Shown: in pieces, positions 1 through 8,275 of the stretch
Layout: every line of letters starts with the position of its first letter
Numbering within the stretch: position 1 is the first letter of the stretch
From: Candidatus Competibacteraceae bacterium
GTDB taxonomy: Bacteria; Bacteroidota; Bacteroidia; CAIKAF01
Direction of reading: 5' to 3'
DNA length: 64,000 nucleotides
Assembly: GCA_014879445.1 (NCBI GenBank)
Contig: JACSSC010000034.1
Coordinates: 18,290-82,289, forward strand
Program-made: the position numbers and the translations under genes
Notes under the pieces: generated by a model
Seen by the model: the letters and a program-made list of their open reading frames with translations, nothing else
What the model was told of the DNA's origin: nothing
Databases searched by the model: none

Positions 1-1
1 A

Positions 2-130
2 GAAAGTCAACAATCTGAACTCTCAAAAACCTGGATTGTAATCGTTAATAAAAATAAAATACAAAAATGGAAATCAACTGACGGCTCGTCAGAGGTTCAA
101 ATTATGGAATTGCATAAACTGGTTAAATAA
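2..130 (+). CDS. C-terminal end of an unidentified protein (partial)
   Basis: An open frame enters from the left edge and stops at TAA 128-130, giving 42 residues that contain TWIVIVNKNKIQKW and end in MELHKLVK. It has no start inside the window, so only the C-terminus of the gene is present. The alternating hydrophobic stretch followed by a lysine-rich tail looks like an ordinary globular C-terminus. I do not recognise a family. The two other plus frames are interrupted early, which supports this one. Confidence 0.5.
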   Translation, partial: ESQQSELSKTWIVIVNKNKIQKWKSTDGSSEVQIMELHKLVK

Positions 131-260
131 TTATTCCTACTTTTTATTATTAATACTCACTAATGGGTATTTTTTTACAAGAACAATTGTCTTTTTTTGT
201 ACAAACTAAAACAATTGATAATTACACTTCAACACATTATTATTCAACCTCTTCATGTAA

Positions 261-482
261 AAAAAATGCCTCATTCAATTGATTCTGACTGGCCGAGAAA
301 ATAAAATTTTCTCATTGCTGATTACCCGTAAACGCAGTAAAGATATTGCTGAAATATTAGGCATTAGCAGTCACACCGTTGATACACCCAGTAGAAAGAT
401 TTTAAAAAAAACAAATTGTTCAACTACACAATCTTTAATTTTCTTACACATTGATGAAAGGCGCAAAGGTCGCTGGGTTTAA
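261..482 (+). pseudogene. Decayed solitary LuxR-type HTH regulator
   Basis: The frame encodes a LuxR/FixJ-type DNA-binding domain with RKRSKDIAEILGIS, HTVDT, RKILKKT and a C-terminal KGRW. It matches the intact minus-strand protein at 33236-33463 at about 60% of residues by eye, from the equivalent of RE-x2-IF to the last residue. Two features suggest decay. The only in-frame start after the stop at 258-260 is a TTG at 279, already inside the conserved region, while the nearby ATG at 266 is in another frame and stops at once. The recognition helix reads DTPSRK where the paralogue has DTHRRR, placing a proline in the helix. It could still be expressed from TTG. Confidence 0.6.
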
Positions 483-570
483 TCTGCTATTCATGATTTT
501 GCCAATATTTCCTTTATAACACCCGTGAACTAAACGGTAAAACCTTTGTTATATTTATCAAAATCGGGTA

Positions 571-598
571 TTAGCACTCGTAATAATGTGTATTTTTG
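571..598 (+). promoter_or_regulatory. Bacteroidetes-type promoter for the peroxiredoxin gene
   Basis: TATTTTTG at 591-598 fits the -7 consensus TAnnTTTG. A weak -33 candidate (TTAG, 571-574) lies 16 bp upstream. Transcription would start near 603, about 25 nt before the ATG at 628. Confidence 0.4.
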
Positions 599-627
599 TT
601 TCATAATCACTTAAAACGCCTATAAAT

Positions 628-1257
628 ATGACACTGGTTGGAAAAAAAGCCCCTTCATTTAATGCTAAAGCCGTTGTAAATGGCAATCAGTTTGCGGATG
701 ATTTTAGCTTATCTCAATACATTGGGAAAAAATATGTATTGTTTTTCTTCTATCCCAAAGATTTTACATTTGTTTGCCCAACTGAGCTTTGGGCGTTTCA
801 GGAAAAATTAGAAGCATTTAAAGAGCGCAATGTGGAGGTCGTTGCATGCTCAACCGACACAGAACAATCACATTGGGGCTGGTTGCAGCTTGATAAAAAT
901 CAGGGAGGCATTAAAGGAATTACCTATCCGATTGTTGCCGATACCAACAAAACCATTTCTTATAATTTTGGTGTGCTTGCTGGCGATTATGACTGGAATG
1001 AGCATGGAGAATTATCCGCTACCGCCGAATTGGTGGCATATCGCGGTTTGTTTTTGATTGATAAAAACGGCGTTGTTCAACACGAATTGGTAAACAACCT
1101 GGCCTTGGGTCGTAGCGTGGATGAGGCATTGAGAATTGTAGATGCATTGCTGTATTTTGAAGAAAATGGAGATGTTTGTCCTGCCAATTGGCAAAAAGGC
1201 AAAGAAGGAATGAGTGCAACACACGAGGGCGTGGCCGATTATTTGGCAGCCCATTAA
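628..1257 (+). CDS. Typical 2-Cys peroxiredoxin (AhpC/Prx1 subfamily)
   Basis: This enzyme reduces hydrogen peroxide and organic hydroperoxides in the cytoplasm. The peroxidatic cysteine is C50 in FYPKDFTFVCPTE, and the resolving cysteine is near C184 in GDVCPANW, the two-site layout of typical 2-Cys peroxiredoxins. At 209 residues it is slightly longer than E. coli AhpC (187), as usual for the Prx1-like form. No ahpF reductase lies beside it, so the electron donor (thioredoxin or AhpF) cannot be told from here. It stands alone, with its own promoter-like element upstream. The ATG at 628 gives an N-terminus (LVGKKAPSF) that fits the family. Confidence 0.95.
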   Translation: MTLVGKKAPSFNAKAVVNGNQFADDFSLSQYIGKKYVLFFFYPKDFTFVCPTELWAFQEKLEAFKERNVEVVACSTDTEQSHWGWLQLDKNQGGIKGITYPIVADTNKTISYNFGVLAGDYDWNEHGELSATAELVAYRGLFLIDKNGVVQHELVNNLALGRSVDEALRIVDALLYFEENGDVCPANWQKGKEGMSATHEGVADYLAAH

Positions 1258-1269
1258 GTAGTGCTCTAT

Positions 1270-1613
1270 TCAGAAATCAACATCATCGCCATCTTCTCCC
1301 AACTGATCTGGAGTAAAACCAAGTGTTTGAATGAAACGAAAATTGGTGAGTCGGGTATAAAGTTGCCATTCCCCCACGCCAAAACGCTTCCTTTTGACTG
1401 ATGACATAATGCACACATACAGGCGACCTCATACGTTTCCTTTACAAGACCGTCAATCATGTGTCAGTCTCTAATAGGCATTTGACATAAATCACACCTT
1501 GCGTTGTTTTCGTGCCAATAACATTTTACCATATTGACTTTTTCCCAATCCTCTTTTTTTACAAGTTGTCTTTCTCTTGAATTGGTTGGTTCTATTGCTT
1601 TCATAATAATCAT
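1270..1613 (-). pseudogene. Broken small Cys-rich (zinc-ribbon-like) protein gene
   Basis: On the minus strand an ATG at 1613 opens 49 codons containing CDLC, then TGA (1464-1466). The same frame resumes straight away with HMIDG and CMCALCH. Around 1390-1400 the coding sense shifts by one base: the continuing frame loses its character, while the neighbouring frame reads KRKRFGVGEWQLYTRL and runs to a clean stop at 1270-1272 after GEDGDDVDF. Joined, the pieces give one protein of about 114 residues with paired CxxC/CxCxxCH motifs and a G-x-G-x2-QLY segment, resembling small zinc-ribbon-like proteins. The two lesions (one nonsense, one frameshift) suggest a pseudogene, or sequencing errors. Function unknown. 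Confidence 0.6.
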
Positions 1614-1753
1614 ATTTATCCGAAAGTTAACGAATAGTGCAACGAGAAATTCTTTTCATTAAAAAAATTGGTATTTGGAAATTACCACACGGTAGCTTGT
1701 AAGGGTCGGATATGCCACTTCAAGCCCAAATTATCAATAAAGAAGAAAGCCGA

Positions 1754-2692
1754 CTATTGCTTTAAATTTTTAATCATATCGGAGACCATGGCCTGCAACG
1801 AATATTCAGGGACCCACCCCCAGTCGGCACGTGCTTGTTCATCATTTATATCCTGTGGCCAAGAGTCGGCAATTTGTTGACGAAAATCGGGCTCATAGCT
1901 CATCTGAAAATCAGGTATATGTTGCCGAATTTCATGTGCAATTTCAGAAGGCGTGAAGCTAAATGAAGCAATGTTGTATGACGTGTGTATTGTGATATTT
2001 TGGGCAGGTGCCTGCATCAGCATTATGGTAGCACGAATGGCATCGGGCATATACATCATAGGCAAGCGTGTGCCTGCAGAGAGGAAGCTGGTATAAGCGT
2101 TTTGCGACAAGGCCTTATGAAAAATATCTACAGCATAATCGGTTGTTCCTCCACCGGGAGGTGCTGTATAACTAATTAAGCCAGGATATCGCAAACTCCG
2201 CACATCAACTCCATATTTTGCATGATACCAATTACACCAATGCTCGCCGGCCAACTTGCTGATACCATAAACAGTAGTGGGCTCTGTAATCGTATGTTGT
2301 GGTGTTTGATTACGGGGTGTTGTTGGACCAAAAACGGCAATACTACTTGGCCAATACACTTTGTATATATGCTTTTCTTTTGCTAAATCAAGCACCTGTA
2401 TCAAGCTGTTCATATTCAGGCCCCACGCCCTATCCGGAAACTTTTCGCCTGTAGCCGACAGCATTGCCGCCAATAAGTATATCTGTGTAACATTATATTT
2501 GCGAACAACTGCCATTAACTGTGAATTATTAAGCACATCAAATACTTCAGATGGGCCATTGACTTCTTGTGACGGACGAATATCAGCTCCGATTACATGG
2601 TCATTTCCATACATATTTCGCAATGCCGCCAATAGTTCAATACCAATCTGACCACCGCTCCCTATTACCAGTACAACTTCTTTGTTGTTCAT
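1754..2692 (-). CDS. L-threonine 3-dehydrogenase, short-chain (SDR/epimerase-like) type
   Basis: It oxidises L-threonine with NAD to 2-amino-3-ketobutyrate in the cytoplasm. The N-terminal Rossmann motif is GSGGQIG (residues 11-17), and the catalytic YxxxK is in YGISKLAGE with an upstream WPSSIAVFG serine segment. The block RYPGLISY followed by PPGGGTTDYAVDIFH is characteristic of the SDR-type threonine dehydrogenases known from Flavobacterium-type bacteria, which are unrelated to E. coli Tdh. The length of 312 residues is normal. The partner 2-amino-3-ketobutyrate CoA ligase (kbl) is not adjacent. Only 9 bp separate it from the upstream purC, so it probably ends the phoH-purC transcript. A generic epimerase role is less likely given the motifs. 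Confidence 0.88.
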   Translation of the reverse strand: MNNKEVVLVIGSGGQIGIELLAALRNMYGNDHVIGADIRPSQEVNGPSEVFDVLNNSQLMAVVRKYNVTQIYLLAAMLSATGEKFPDRAWGLNMNSLIQVLDLAKEKHIYKVYWPSSIAVFGPTTPRNQTPQHTITEPTTVYGISKLAGEHWCNWYHAKYGVDVRSLRYPGLISYTAPPGGGTTDYAVDIFHKALSQNAYTSFLSAGTRLPMMYMPDAIRATIMLMQAPAQNITIHTSYNIASFSFTPSEIAHEIRQHIPDFQMSYEPDFRQQIADSWPQDINDEQARADWGWVPEYSLQAMVSDMIKNLKQ

Positions 2693-2701
2693 ATATTAAT
2701 T

Positions 2702-3646
2702 TTATGATGCTATTAATAATTGATGAAGGGCTTGATTGGTTTTTTCAAAAATACCATCCGAAGAAGTTTTTGCAAACTTTTGTCCTGTGAGCTTTTCGTA
2801 AAGATGAATATACCTCTCACTTACCATTTTTACAAAATCATCCGTCATTTCCGGAATAGGTTGTCCTTCTTTTCCCTGAAACCCGTTTTCAATCAGCCAT
2901 TGTCTTACAAATTCTTTTGAGAGTTGTTGTTGAGCTAATCCCTCTTGCTGATAAGCTTCATACGTATCGAGATAAAAATATCGCGATGAGTCGGGAGTGT
3001 GTACTTCATCCATTAGTGTTACTTGCCCATCAATCAGGCCGAATTCATATTTAGTATCAACCAAAATCAATCCTTGTTTACGAGCATGTTCGGTGCCATA
3101 AGCAAAGAGTTGGTGTGTGTATTTTTCCATTATAGCATAGTCGTTTTCGGGCACAAGGCCTGAGCGAATAATCTCTTCACGTGATATGTCAAGATCATGG
3201 CCTTGATCGGCTTTGGTAGATGGTGTGATAATCGGGTTTTCAAAACGATCATTTTCTTTTAATCCATCGGGTAGTGAAACCCCGCACAAGATGCGTTTGC
3301 CGGATTGGTATTCGCGCCAAGCATGGCCGGCTAAGTATCCGCGTATAACCATTTCAACCTTAAAAGGTGTAGCTCTTCTTCCGATGCTCACATTGGGATG
3401 GGGAGATTGTACAAACCAGTTCGGAACAATATTTTGGGTTTGTTCGAGAAAATAGGTGGCTATTTGGTTCAGCACTTGACCTTTGTAGGGAATCTGTCGT
3501 GGAAGCACTACGTCAAATGCCGATATGCGGTCGGAGGCAATCATCACCAACCAGTTTTCTCCGATGCTATACACGTCTCTAACCTTTCCCTGATACAAAG
3601 ATTTCTGACCTTCAAAGTGGAAATTTGTTTGATTGATAGTATCCAT
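2702..3646 (-). CDS. purC: Phosphoribosylaminoimidazole-succinocarboxamide synthase (SAICAR synthetase)
   Basis: PurC joins CAIR and aspartate with ATP in de novo purine synthesis. The sequence shows LYQGKVRDVYSIG at the N-terminus, the ASDRISAFDV signature near residue 38-47, RGYLAGHAWREY, and the late DEVHTPDSSRYF and KEFVRQWL blocks. At 314 residues it is the long Bacteroidetes/eukaryote-like form rather than the roughly 237-residue E. coli form. Its ATG overlaps the stop codon of phoH by one base (TAATG at 3644-3648), so translation is probably coupled to phoH. Confidence 0.97.
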   Translation of the reverse strand: MDTINQTNFHFEGQKSLYQGKVRDVYSIGENWLVMIASDRISAFDVVLPRQIPYKGQVLNQIATYFLEQTQNIVPNWFVQSPHPNVSIGRRATPFKVEMVIRGYLAGHAWREYQSGKRILCGVSLPDGLKENDRFENPIITPSTKADQGHDLDISREEIIRSGLVPENDYAIMEKYTHQLFAYGTEHARKQGLILVDTKYEFGLIDGQVTLMDEVHTPDSSRYFYLDTYEAYQQEGLAQQQLSKEFVRQWLIENGFQGKEGQPIPEMTDDFVKMVSERYIHLYEKLTGQKFAKTSSDGIFEKTNQALHQLLIAS

Positions 3647-4599
3647 TATTTAATAATTTCAAATTTGTTATATGCGTTTAGAATTTTTCTTACCAAATCA
3701 TGTCTCACAACATCCTTTTCTCCGAACTGAACAAACTGGATGCCTTTTATTTTTTCGAGAAGCTTCATGGATTCTGCTAATCCGGAACGCTGGTTTCTAG
3801 GTAGATCTATCTGTGTTATATCGCCGGTTACAACAAATTTCGCCGATTTCCCCATACGTGTTAAAAACATTTTCATTTGATTGGATGTGGCATTTTGGGC
3901 TTCATCTAGTATTACAAATGCGTTGTCGAGCGTACGGCCTCGCATGTAAGCAAGCGGGGCAACCTGTATGATGCCGCTTTCGTTGTACATTTTTAATTTT
4001 TCAGCAGGTATCATGTCGCGTAGTGCATCAAACAATGGCTGAAGATATGGCGCTAACTTTTCATTTAGGTCGCCGGGCAAAAAACCCAGATTTTCTCCGG
4101 CCTCAACAGCAGGACGAGTGAGAATGATGCGCCTGACTTCTTTGGCTTTCAGGGCTTTCACGGCCATCGCTACAGCAAGATACGTTTTCCCTGTTCCGGC
4201 TGGACCAATCGCAAAAACCAAGTCGTTGCCACCAATTGCTTCAACCAACTTAAGCTGGTTTTGAGTACGGGGCTTGATTATCAGGCCATCGTTGCCATAC
4301 AGCACAATGCTTGTATCCAGATTCTTTTCTTTATCGAACGAAGAATTATTTTGGCCGCAAATAGCTTCAATGGCATCTTCGTTCATTTTTCCAAACTTCT
4401 CGAAATAATTAAGCATCTGCAAAAACTTCTCCTGAAAGGCATCAATCTCTTCGTAAGTACCAATCACCTTCAACTCATTACCCCGAGCTACAAGCTGCAG
4501 TTTGGGGAAATATTTTCTGATGGTTTTAAGGTGTTGGTTGTGGACCCCATAGAATCCAACCGCATCAAGCGACTCAATTATAATGATTTTTTCACTCAC
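3646..4599 (-). CDS. phoH: PhoH-like P-loop ATPase
   Basis: This cytoplasmic ATPase of the PhoH family carries Walker A GPAGTGKT (about residues 132-139), a Walker B segment in FVILDEAQNA, and the family block TGDITQIDLP. PhoH proteins are linked to RNA metabolism and phosphate starvation, but the exact role is unsettled. An ATG at 4641 exists in frame, but a good -7 element (TATTTTTG, 4620-4627) lies downstream of it, and family members begin at the equivalent of SEKIIIIE. I therefore place the start at GTG 4599, giving 317 residues. It overlaps purC by one base and diverges from the SAM hydroxide adenosyltransferase gene. Confidence 0.93.
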   Translation of the reverse strand: MSEKIIIIESLDAVGFYGVHNQHLKTIRKYFPKLQLVARGNELKVIGTYEEIDAFQEKFLQMLNYFEKFGKMNEDAIEAICGQNNSSFDKEKNLDTSIVLYGNDGLIIKPRTQNQLKLVEAIGGNDLVFAIGPAGTGKTYLAVAMAVKALKAKEVRRIILTRPAVEAGENLGFLPGDLNEKLAPYLQPLFDALRDMIPAEKLKMYNESGIIQVAPLAYMRGRTLDNAFVILDEAQNATSNQMKMFLTRMGKSAKFVVTGDITQIDLPRNQRSGLAESMKLLEKIKGIQFVQFGEKDVVRHDLVRKILNAYNKFEIIK

Positions 4600-4619
4600 G
4601 TTATTCAATATTGAATGCT

Positions 4620-4627
4620 CAAAAATA
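4620..4627 (-). promoter_or_regulatory. -7 promoter element for phoH
   Basis: Read on the minus strand this is TATTTTTG, a full match to TAnnTTTG, 20 nt upstream of the GTG at 4599. It lies inside the longer ATG-started frame and so argues against that start. No convincing -33 box was found. Confidence 0.45.
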
Positions 4628-4662
4628 GCTGTAAAAACCAAAAAACAGCTTTGAAAATGGCT

Positions 4663-4670
4663 TATTTTTG
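4663..4670 (+). promoter_or_regulatory. -7 promoter element for the SAM hydroxide adenosyltransferase gene
   Basis: TATTTTTG matches TAnnTTTG and lies four bases before the ATG at 4675, so the transcript would be nearly leaderless. It is back-to-back with the phoH element. No -33 box is obvious. Confidence 0.35.
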
Positions 4671-4674
4671 ACCC

Positions 4675-5475
4675 ATGCCGGCAGAAACGACATTTATTAC
4701 GCTGATATCCGACATGGGATATGCCGATTATTATACCGGCATAATCAAAGGATCGCTTTATAGTCAGCTCCCTAATGCCCGATTGATTGATTTAACCCAT
4801 CGCATGACCTTACACGACGGAATTGTTCCGGCAGCTTTTGTTCTGCGCAACAGTTATCACATGTTTCCTCCCAACACAATACACATGCTGGCCGTTGACA
4901 CCAATTTGCATTTTGATTGCCGACATGTTGTATTTAAGCACTTAGGCCATTATTTTATTGGAACAGACAATGGTGCTTTCTCAATAACATTTGATGATGA
5001 ACCCAACGAAGTATATGACATTTCGCATCACCAAGGAGCCGATGGCACCTTTCCGGCCTTGGAGGTTTTTGTTCCCGCAATCATTCGGATTGCCAAGGGC
5101 GAAGCGCCTTCTGATATAGGATTGCCGTTGACTGATGGATTGACAAAGAAAGTAATGCCCCACCCAACGCTTGATCCTAATTATATCATAGGCGCCGTTA
5201 TATACTCCGACTATTACGGGAATGCAATTACTAATATTACTGAAGAGATGTTTAACCGTGTGTCGCAGGGTCGAAAACCTAACATAACCATTAGGCCAAT
5301 GGGGTATCCGATAAAGAAATTAGGCAAAAACTATCTTGATGTGGATACCGGTGATTTGGTGGCGCTCTTTAATCAAGCGGGATATCTCGAAATTGCCATG
5401 AACGGAGGAAGTTTACTTAAGTTCGTTAAGGCCGAAGTAGGCGTTCAAATTCGAATTGAATTCAAATCTATATAA
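4675..5475 (+). CDS. SAM hydroxide adenosyltransferase (DUF62 family)
   Basis: Members hydrolyse S-adenosylmethionine to adenosine and methionine, and are related to fluorinase and chlorinase. Diagnostic segments are ITLISDMGYADYYTG at residues 7-21, the AVDTNLHFDCR block, FIGTDNGAFS, and YGNAITNI in the C-terminal domain. The length (266) is usual. The gene begins a same-strand run with the ABM-domain gene (3-bp gap), gldF, gldG and the DUF4340 lipoprotein. It is divergent from phoH. Its physiological purpose is not established, and nothing here shows a link to gliding beyond position. Confidence 0.9.
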   Translation: MPAETTFITLISDMGYADYYTGIIKGSLYSQLPNARLIDLTHRMTLHDGIVPAAFVLRNSYHMFPPNTIHMLAVDTNLHFDCRHVVFKHLGHYFIGTDNGAFSITFDDEPNEVYDISHHQGADGTFPALEVFVPAIIRIAKGEAPSDIGLPLTDGLTKKVMPHPTLDPNYIIGAVIYSDYYGNAITNITEEMFNRVSQGRKPNITIRPMGYPIKKLGKNYLDVDTGDLVALFNQAGYLEIAMNGGSLLKFVKAEVGVQIRIEFKSI

Positions 5476-5478
5476 ATC

Positions 5479-5793
5479 ATGCATTTGATTAGGGTTGTTA
5501 TTATGAGTTTTCATCCGGATAAAACAGAAGCGTTTGAAAAAATTTTTTCTGAAAAATATCAGCTTATTCACTCTTTTGATGGCTGTGTTTCTGTTCGGCT
5601 GCTTCACGATGTTAGCCGGCCCGGAATTTATGTTACACTTAGTGAGTGGCTCTCTGAATCGCATTTAGAGGCATATCGCAAATCTACTCTTTTTGCCGAA
5701 ACATGGACAAAAACAAAAGCCCTGTTTAATGCCCCTCCACAAGCATTTAGCTTAACGGCAAGTCATTTTTCCGACAAGCAAAAAAATAAGTAA
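5479..5793 (+). CDS. Antibiotic biosynthesis monooxygenase (ABM) domain protein
   Basis: A 104-residue protein with the ferredoxin-like dimeric alpha/beta-barrel pattern of the ABM family: N-terminal strand LIRVVIMSF, a helix around EAFEKIFSEK, a central strand FDGCVSVRLLHD, then YVTLSEW and SHLEAYRKS. Such proteins range from haem-degrading monooxygenases to proteins of unknown role, and no specific substrate can be read here. It follows the SAM hydroxide adenosyltransferase gene by 3 bp and precedes gldF, so it is probably co-transcribed with the former. Confidence 0.75.
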   Translation: MHLIRVVIMSFHPDKTEAFEKIFSEKYQLIHSFDGCVSVRLLHDVSRPGIYVTLSEWLSESHLEAYRKSTLFAETWTKTKALFNAPPQAFSLTASHFSDKQKNK

Positions 5794-5797
5794 AACC

Positions 5798-5824
5798 TTG
5801 AACCAAAAATTTGACTTACTTTTG
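5798..5824 (+). promoter_or_regulatory. Bacteroidetes-type promoter for gldF
   Basis: TTG (5798-5800), 16 bp, then TACTTTTG (5817-5824), a full -7 match. The start site would be near 5828, about 26 nt before the GTG of gldF. Confidence 0.45.
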
Positions 5825-5853
5825 ATATCCGACAGGCATAAAACATATACATC

Positions 5854-6582
5854 GTGATAGCGCTTTTAAAAAAAGAAATTAATCTGTTTTTTAGTTCAGT
5901 AACCGGCTACTTAGTAGTTATTTTATTTCTGATTGTAAATAGCGTTTTTTTGTGGTTGATTCCTGGAGATAATTTTTTGGAGTGGGGATACGCCGATTTA
6001 ACTAGAATGTTTGAAAATGCGCCTTATGTCTTTTTGTTACTGATTCCGGCCATTACCATGCGCTCATTCGCAGATGAAAAAAATACAGGAACCCTAGAAA
6101 CACTTATTACAAAACCTATTTCAGAAACCCAGATTATTTTAGCCAAATATCTGGCAGCCCTGGCGCTGGTCATCTTTGCTTTATTCCCTACGTTAATATA
6201 CTACTATACACTATACCAACTAGGAAATCCGGTAGGAAATATTGATAGCGCTGCCGTTGCCGGCTCATATCTTGGGCTGGTATTGTTGGCGTCGGTTTAT
6301 GTAGCTATTGGCGTTTTTGCCTCTTCGTTGGCCGAAAACCAAATTGTATCCATGCTCATTGCTTTTGCCCTCTGCTTGTTTGTAAGCGAAGGATTTCAAA
6401 TGTTGGCCGGATTGAAATTGTTTCAAAACATGAATCTACTAATAACCAATTTGGGCATTCGATCACACTACATTTCTATCAGTCGGGGCGTGATTGACAC
6501 CCGAGATCTTGTTTATTTTATTTCGGCAAATGTTATCTTTTTGCTAGGCACCAAAACCATGCTACAAAAAAGAAACTGGTAA
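5854..6582 (+). CDS. gldF: Gliding-motility ABC transporter permease GldF
   Basis: Inner-membrane permease of the GldA-GldF-GldG ABC transporter, needed for gliding in Flavobacterium johnsoniae. The 242-residue protein begins at GTG 5854 with a short cytoplasmic stretch (ALLKKEINLFF) and a membrane span (GYLVVILFLIVNSVFLWLI). Next come the ABC-2 permease hallmark MRSFADEKNTGTLETLITKP (about residues 69-88) and four to five more spans. gldG follows after 6 bp. The ATPase gldA is not here but at 36860-37780, the usual separation in gliding Bacteroidetes. Confidence 0.93.
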   Translation: MIALLKKEINLFFSSVTGYLVVILFLIVNSVFLWLIPGDNFLEWGYADLTRMFENAPYVFLLLIPAITMRSFADEKNTGTLETLITKPISETQIILAKYLAALALVIFALFPTLIYYYTLYQLGNPVGNIDSAAVAGSYLGLVLLASVYVAIGVFASSLAENQIVSMLIAFALCLFVSEGFQMLAGLKLFQNMNLLITNLGIRSHYISISRGVIDTRDLVYFISANVIFLLGTKTMLQKRNW

Positions 6583-6588
6583 GGAAAT

Positions 6589-8274
6589 ATGAGCAACCAA
6601 AGAAGAAATAAAGATTTGATACAGCTTGGCTTGGCTTTGCTTCTCTTGGCAGGGCTTAATATGCTTAACCAACGATACTTTAAACGCGTTGATTTAACCG
6701 CCGAAAAGCGATATTCTCTAAGCGATTCAACGCGTGCTATGCTGCGCCGACTTGACGATGTGGCACTGATTACAGTTTATTTGGAAGGAAAGGATTTTCC
6801 GGTTGGATTCAAACGCTTACAAAACGCAACCCGCGAATTGCTAGATGAATTTAGATTTTATGCCGGCACAAACATTGAATACCGATTCGTGGACCCAATG
6901 GCTAATCCCGACAAAAAAGTGCAAAGCGATATTTATTACGAATTGATTGACAAAGGGCTTATACCAACCGACCTTACTGTAAAAGACGAAAAGGGGAGAA
7001 GTTCGCGAAGTATTTTCCCCGGTGCTGTTGTGGCCTACAACGGTAGAGAAGAAGCCGTGCAACTTCTGCAAAGCCAATTTAACCAAAATCCCGAATGGGT
7101 GCTTAATCAAAGTATTGAACGCCTCGAATACGAGTTTTCAAAAGCATTGTTCAAACTTATGCATTTTGAAAATAAAAAAACTGTCGCCTTTTCTCGTGGT
7201 CACGGAGAAATGAACGAAGTATATCTAATGGATTTTATTATCGGCCTTCGTGATTTTTATGAGGTTGAAGGAGTAGAAATTTCAAATAACTTAGATGCGC
7301 TTTCCCAAAATACGGCATGCCTAATTATTGCCAAACCGGATTCTGCTTTTTCTGATGCTTCTAAGTTTATTATTGATCAGTACATTATGCGTGGAGGTAC
7401 TGCCCTTTGGCTGCTCGATCATGTGCAATCTAATATGGATAGTTTAAGAACGGCCAATTATACACTGGGATTGCCATTCGATTTAAATCTTTACGACCAG
7501 CTGTTCCGCTACGGTGTAAGGGTCAACCCTACTCTCATTCAGGATGCCCAATGTGCTCCCATTCCAATTCAAACAGGGAATTTTGGCAACCAAAATAAGC
7601 AAGAATTGCTGCCTTGGTATTATTATCCAGTTATTATTCCTAAAGAAAAGCATCCTGTGGTAAAAAATTTGAATGCTATTCGACTACAATTCGCCAATAC
7701 CGTTGACACCATTCAAACCCCCGGCGTGTCAAAAACAATTCTGCTTTCGACTTCCGAACTAACTAAGGTTCTTTATGCCCCTGTGCGTATTGCCCTTAAT
7801 GTTGTAGAACAAGAACCCACTCCTGAAAGGTTCAATAAGCCACACCAACCTGTTGCCGTTCTGCTTGAGGGTACATTCCGATCTGTTTTCGAAAATAAAA
7901 TTGTAGAGCTTTCTGACCGACTCGTTATCAAAGAGTCAAAACCCACCAAAATGATTGTTGTCGGAGATGGTGATATCGCTAAGAATTTATACAACCCAAA
8001 AGAAAACAATTATGTGCCACTAGGCCTTGATCCACGAACCGGAATATATTACGGCGGCAACAAAAGCTTCTTGCTTAATGCTGTAAACTATCTTACCGGC
8101 GACGGATGGTTTATTCCACTCCGATCTAAAGAATTCAGAATTCGACTCCTTGATCGAAACCGGATTACAACTGAAAAAGAAAAATGGAAAATCATCAATA
8201 CCGCATTACCGGTTGCCTGGGTATTGCTATTTGGCTTAGTTTATAATTATATTCGAAAAAGAAGATTTGCTTGA
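6589..8274 (+). CDS. gldG: Gliding-motility ABC transporter auxiliary protein GldG
   Basis: A 561-residue membrane-anchored periplasmic component paired with GldF. It has one N-terminal span (IQLGLALLLLAGLNML, about residues 11-26), the conserved VDLTAEKRYSLSDSTR just after it, a large GldG/ABC-type substrate-binding-like periplasmic region including FSRGHGEMNE, and a C-terminal span ending in RKRRFA. The length is usual for the family. It is translated right after gldF and is followed at one base distance by the DUF4340 gene. Confidence 0.95.
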   Translation: MSNQRRNKDLIQLGLALLLLAGLNMLNQRYFKRVDLTAEKRYSLSDSTRAMLRRLDDVALITVYLEGKDFPVGFKRLQNATRELLDEFRFYAGTNIEYRFVDPMANPDKKVQSDIYYELIDKGLIPTDLTVKDEKGRSSRSIFPGAVVAYNGREEAVQLLQSQFNQNPEWVLNQSIERLEYEFSKALFKLMHFENKKTVAFSRGHGEMNEVYLMDFIIGLRDFYEVEGVEISNNLDALSQNTACLIIAKPDSAFSDASKFIIDQYIMRGGTALWLLDHVQSNMDSLRTANYTLGLPFDLNLYDQLFRYGVRVNPTLIQDAQCAPIPIQTGNFGNQNKQELLPWYYYPVIIPKEKHPVVKNLNAIRLQFANTVDTIQTPGVSKTILLSTSELTKVLYAPVRIALNVVEQEPTPERFNKPHQPVAVLLEGTFRSVFENKIVELSDRLVIKESKPTKMIVVGDGDIAKNLYNPKENNYVPLGLDPRTGIYYGGNKSFLLNAVNYLTGDGWFIPLRSKEFRIRLLDRNRITTEKEKWKIINTALPVAWVLLFGLVYNYIRKRRFA

Positions 8275-8275
8275 T

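Noticed and set aside
1464..1466. In-frame TGA read as selenocysteine in the Cys-rich protein
   Set aside because: A separate frameshift further downstream shows the gene is broken, no SECIS-like hairpin is evident, and no selenium genes are seen.
3177..3184. TCACGTGA as a second parS-like site
   Set aside because: The flanking bases do not match parS (CTCT on the left, TATG on the right), and it lies inside purC; CACGTG near 1828 likewise lacks the flanks.
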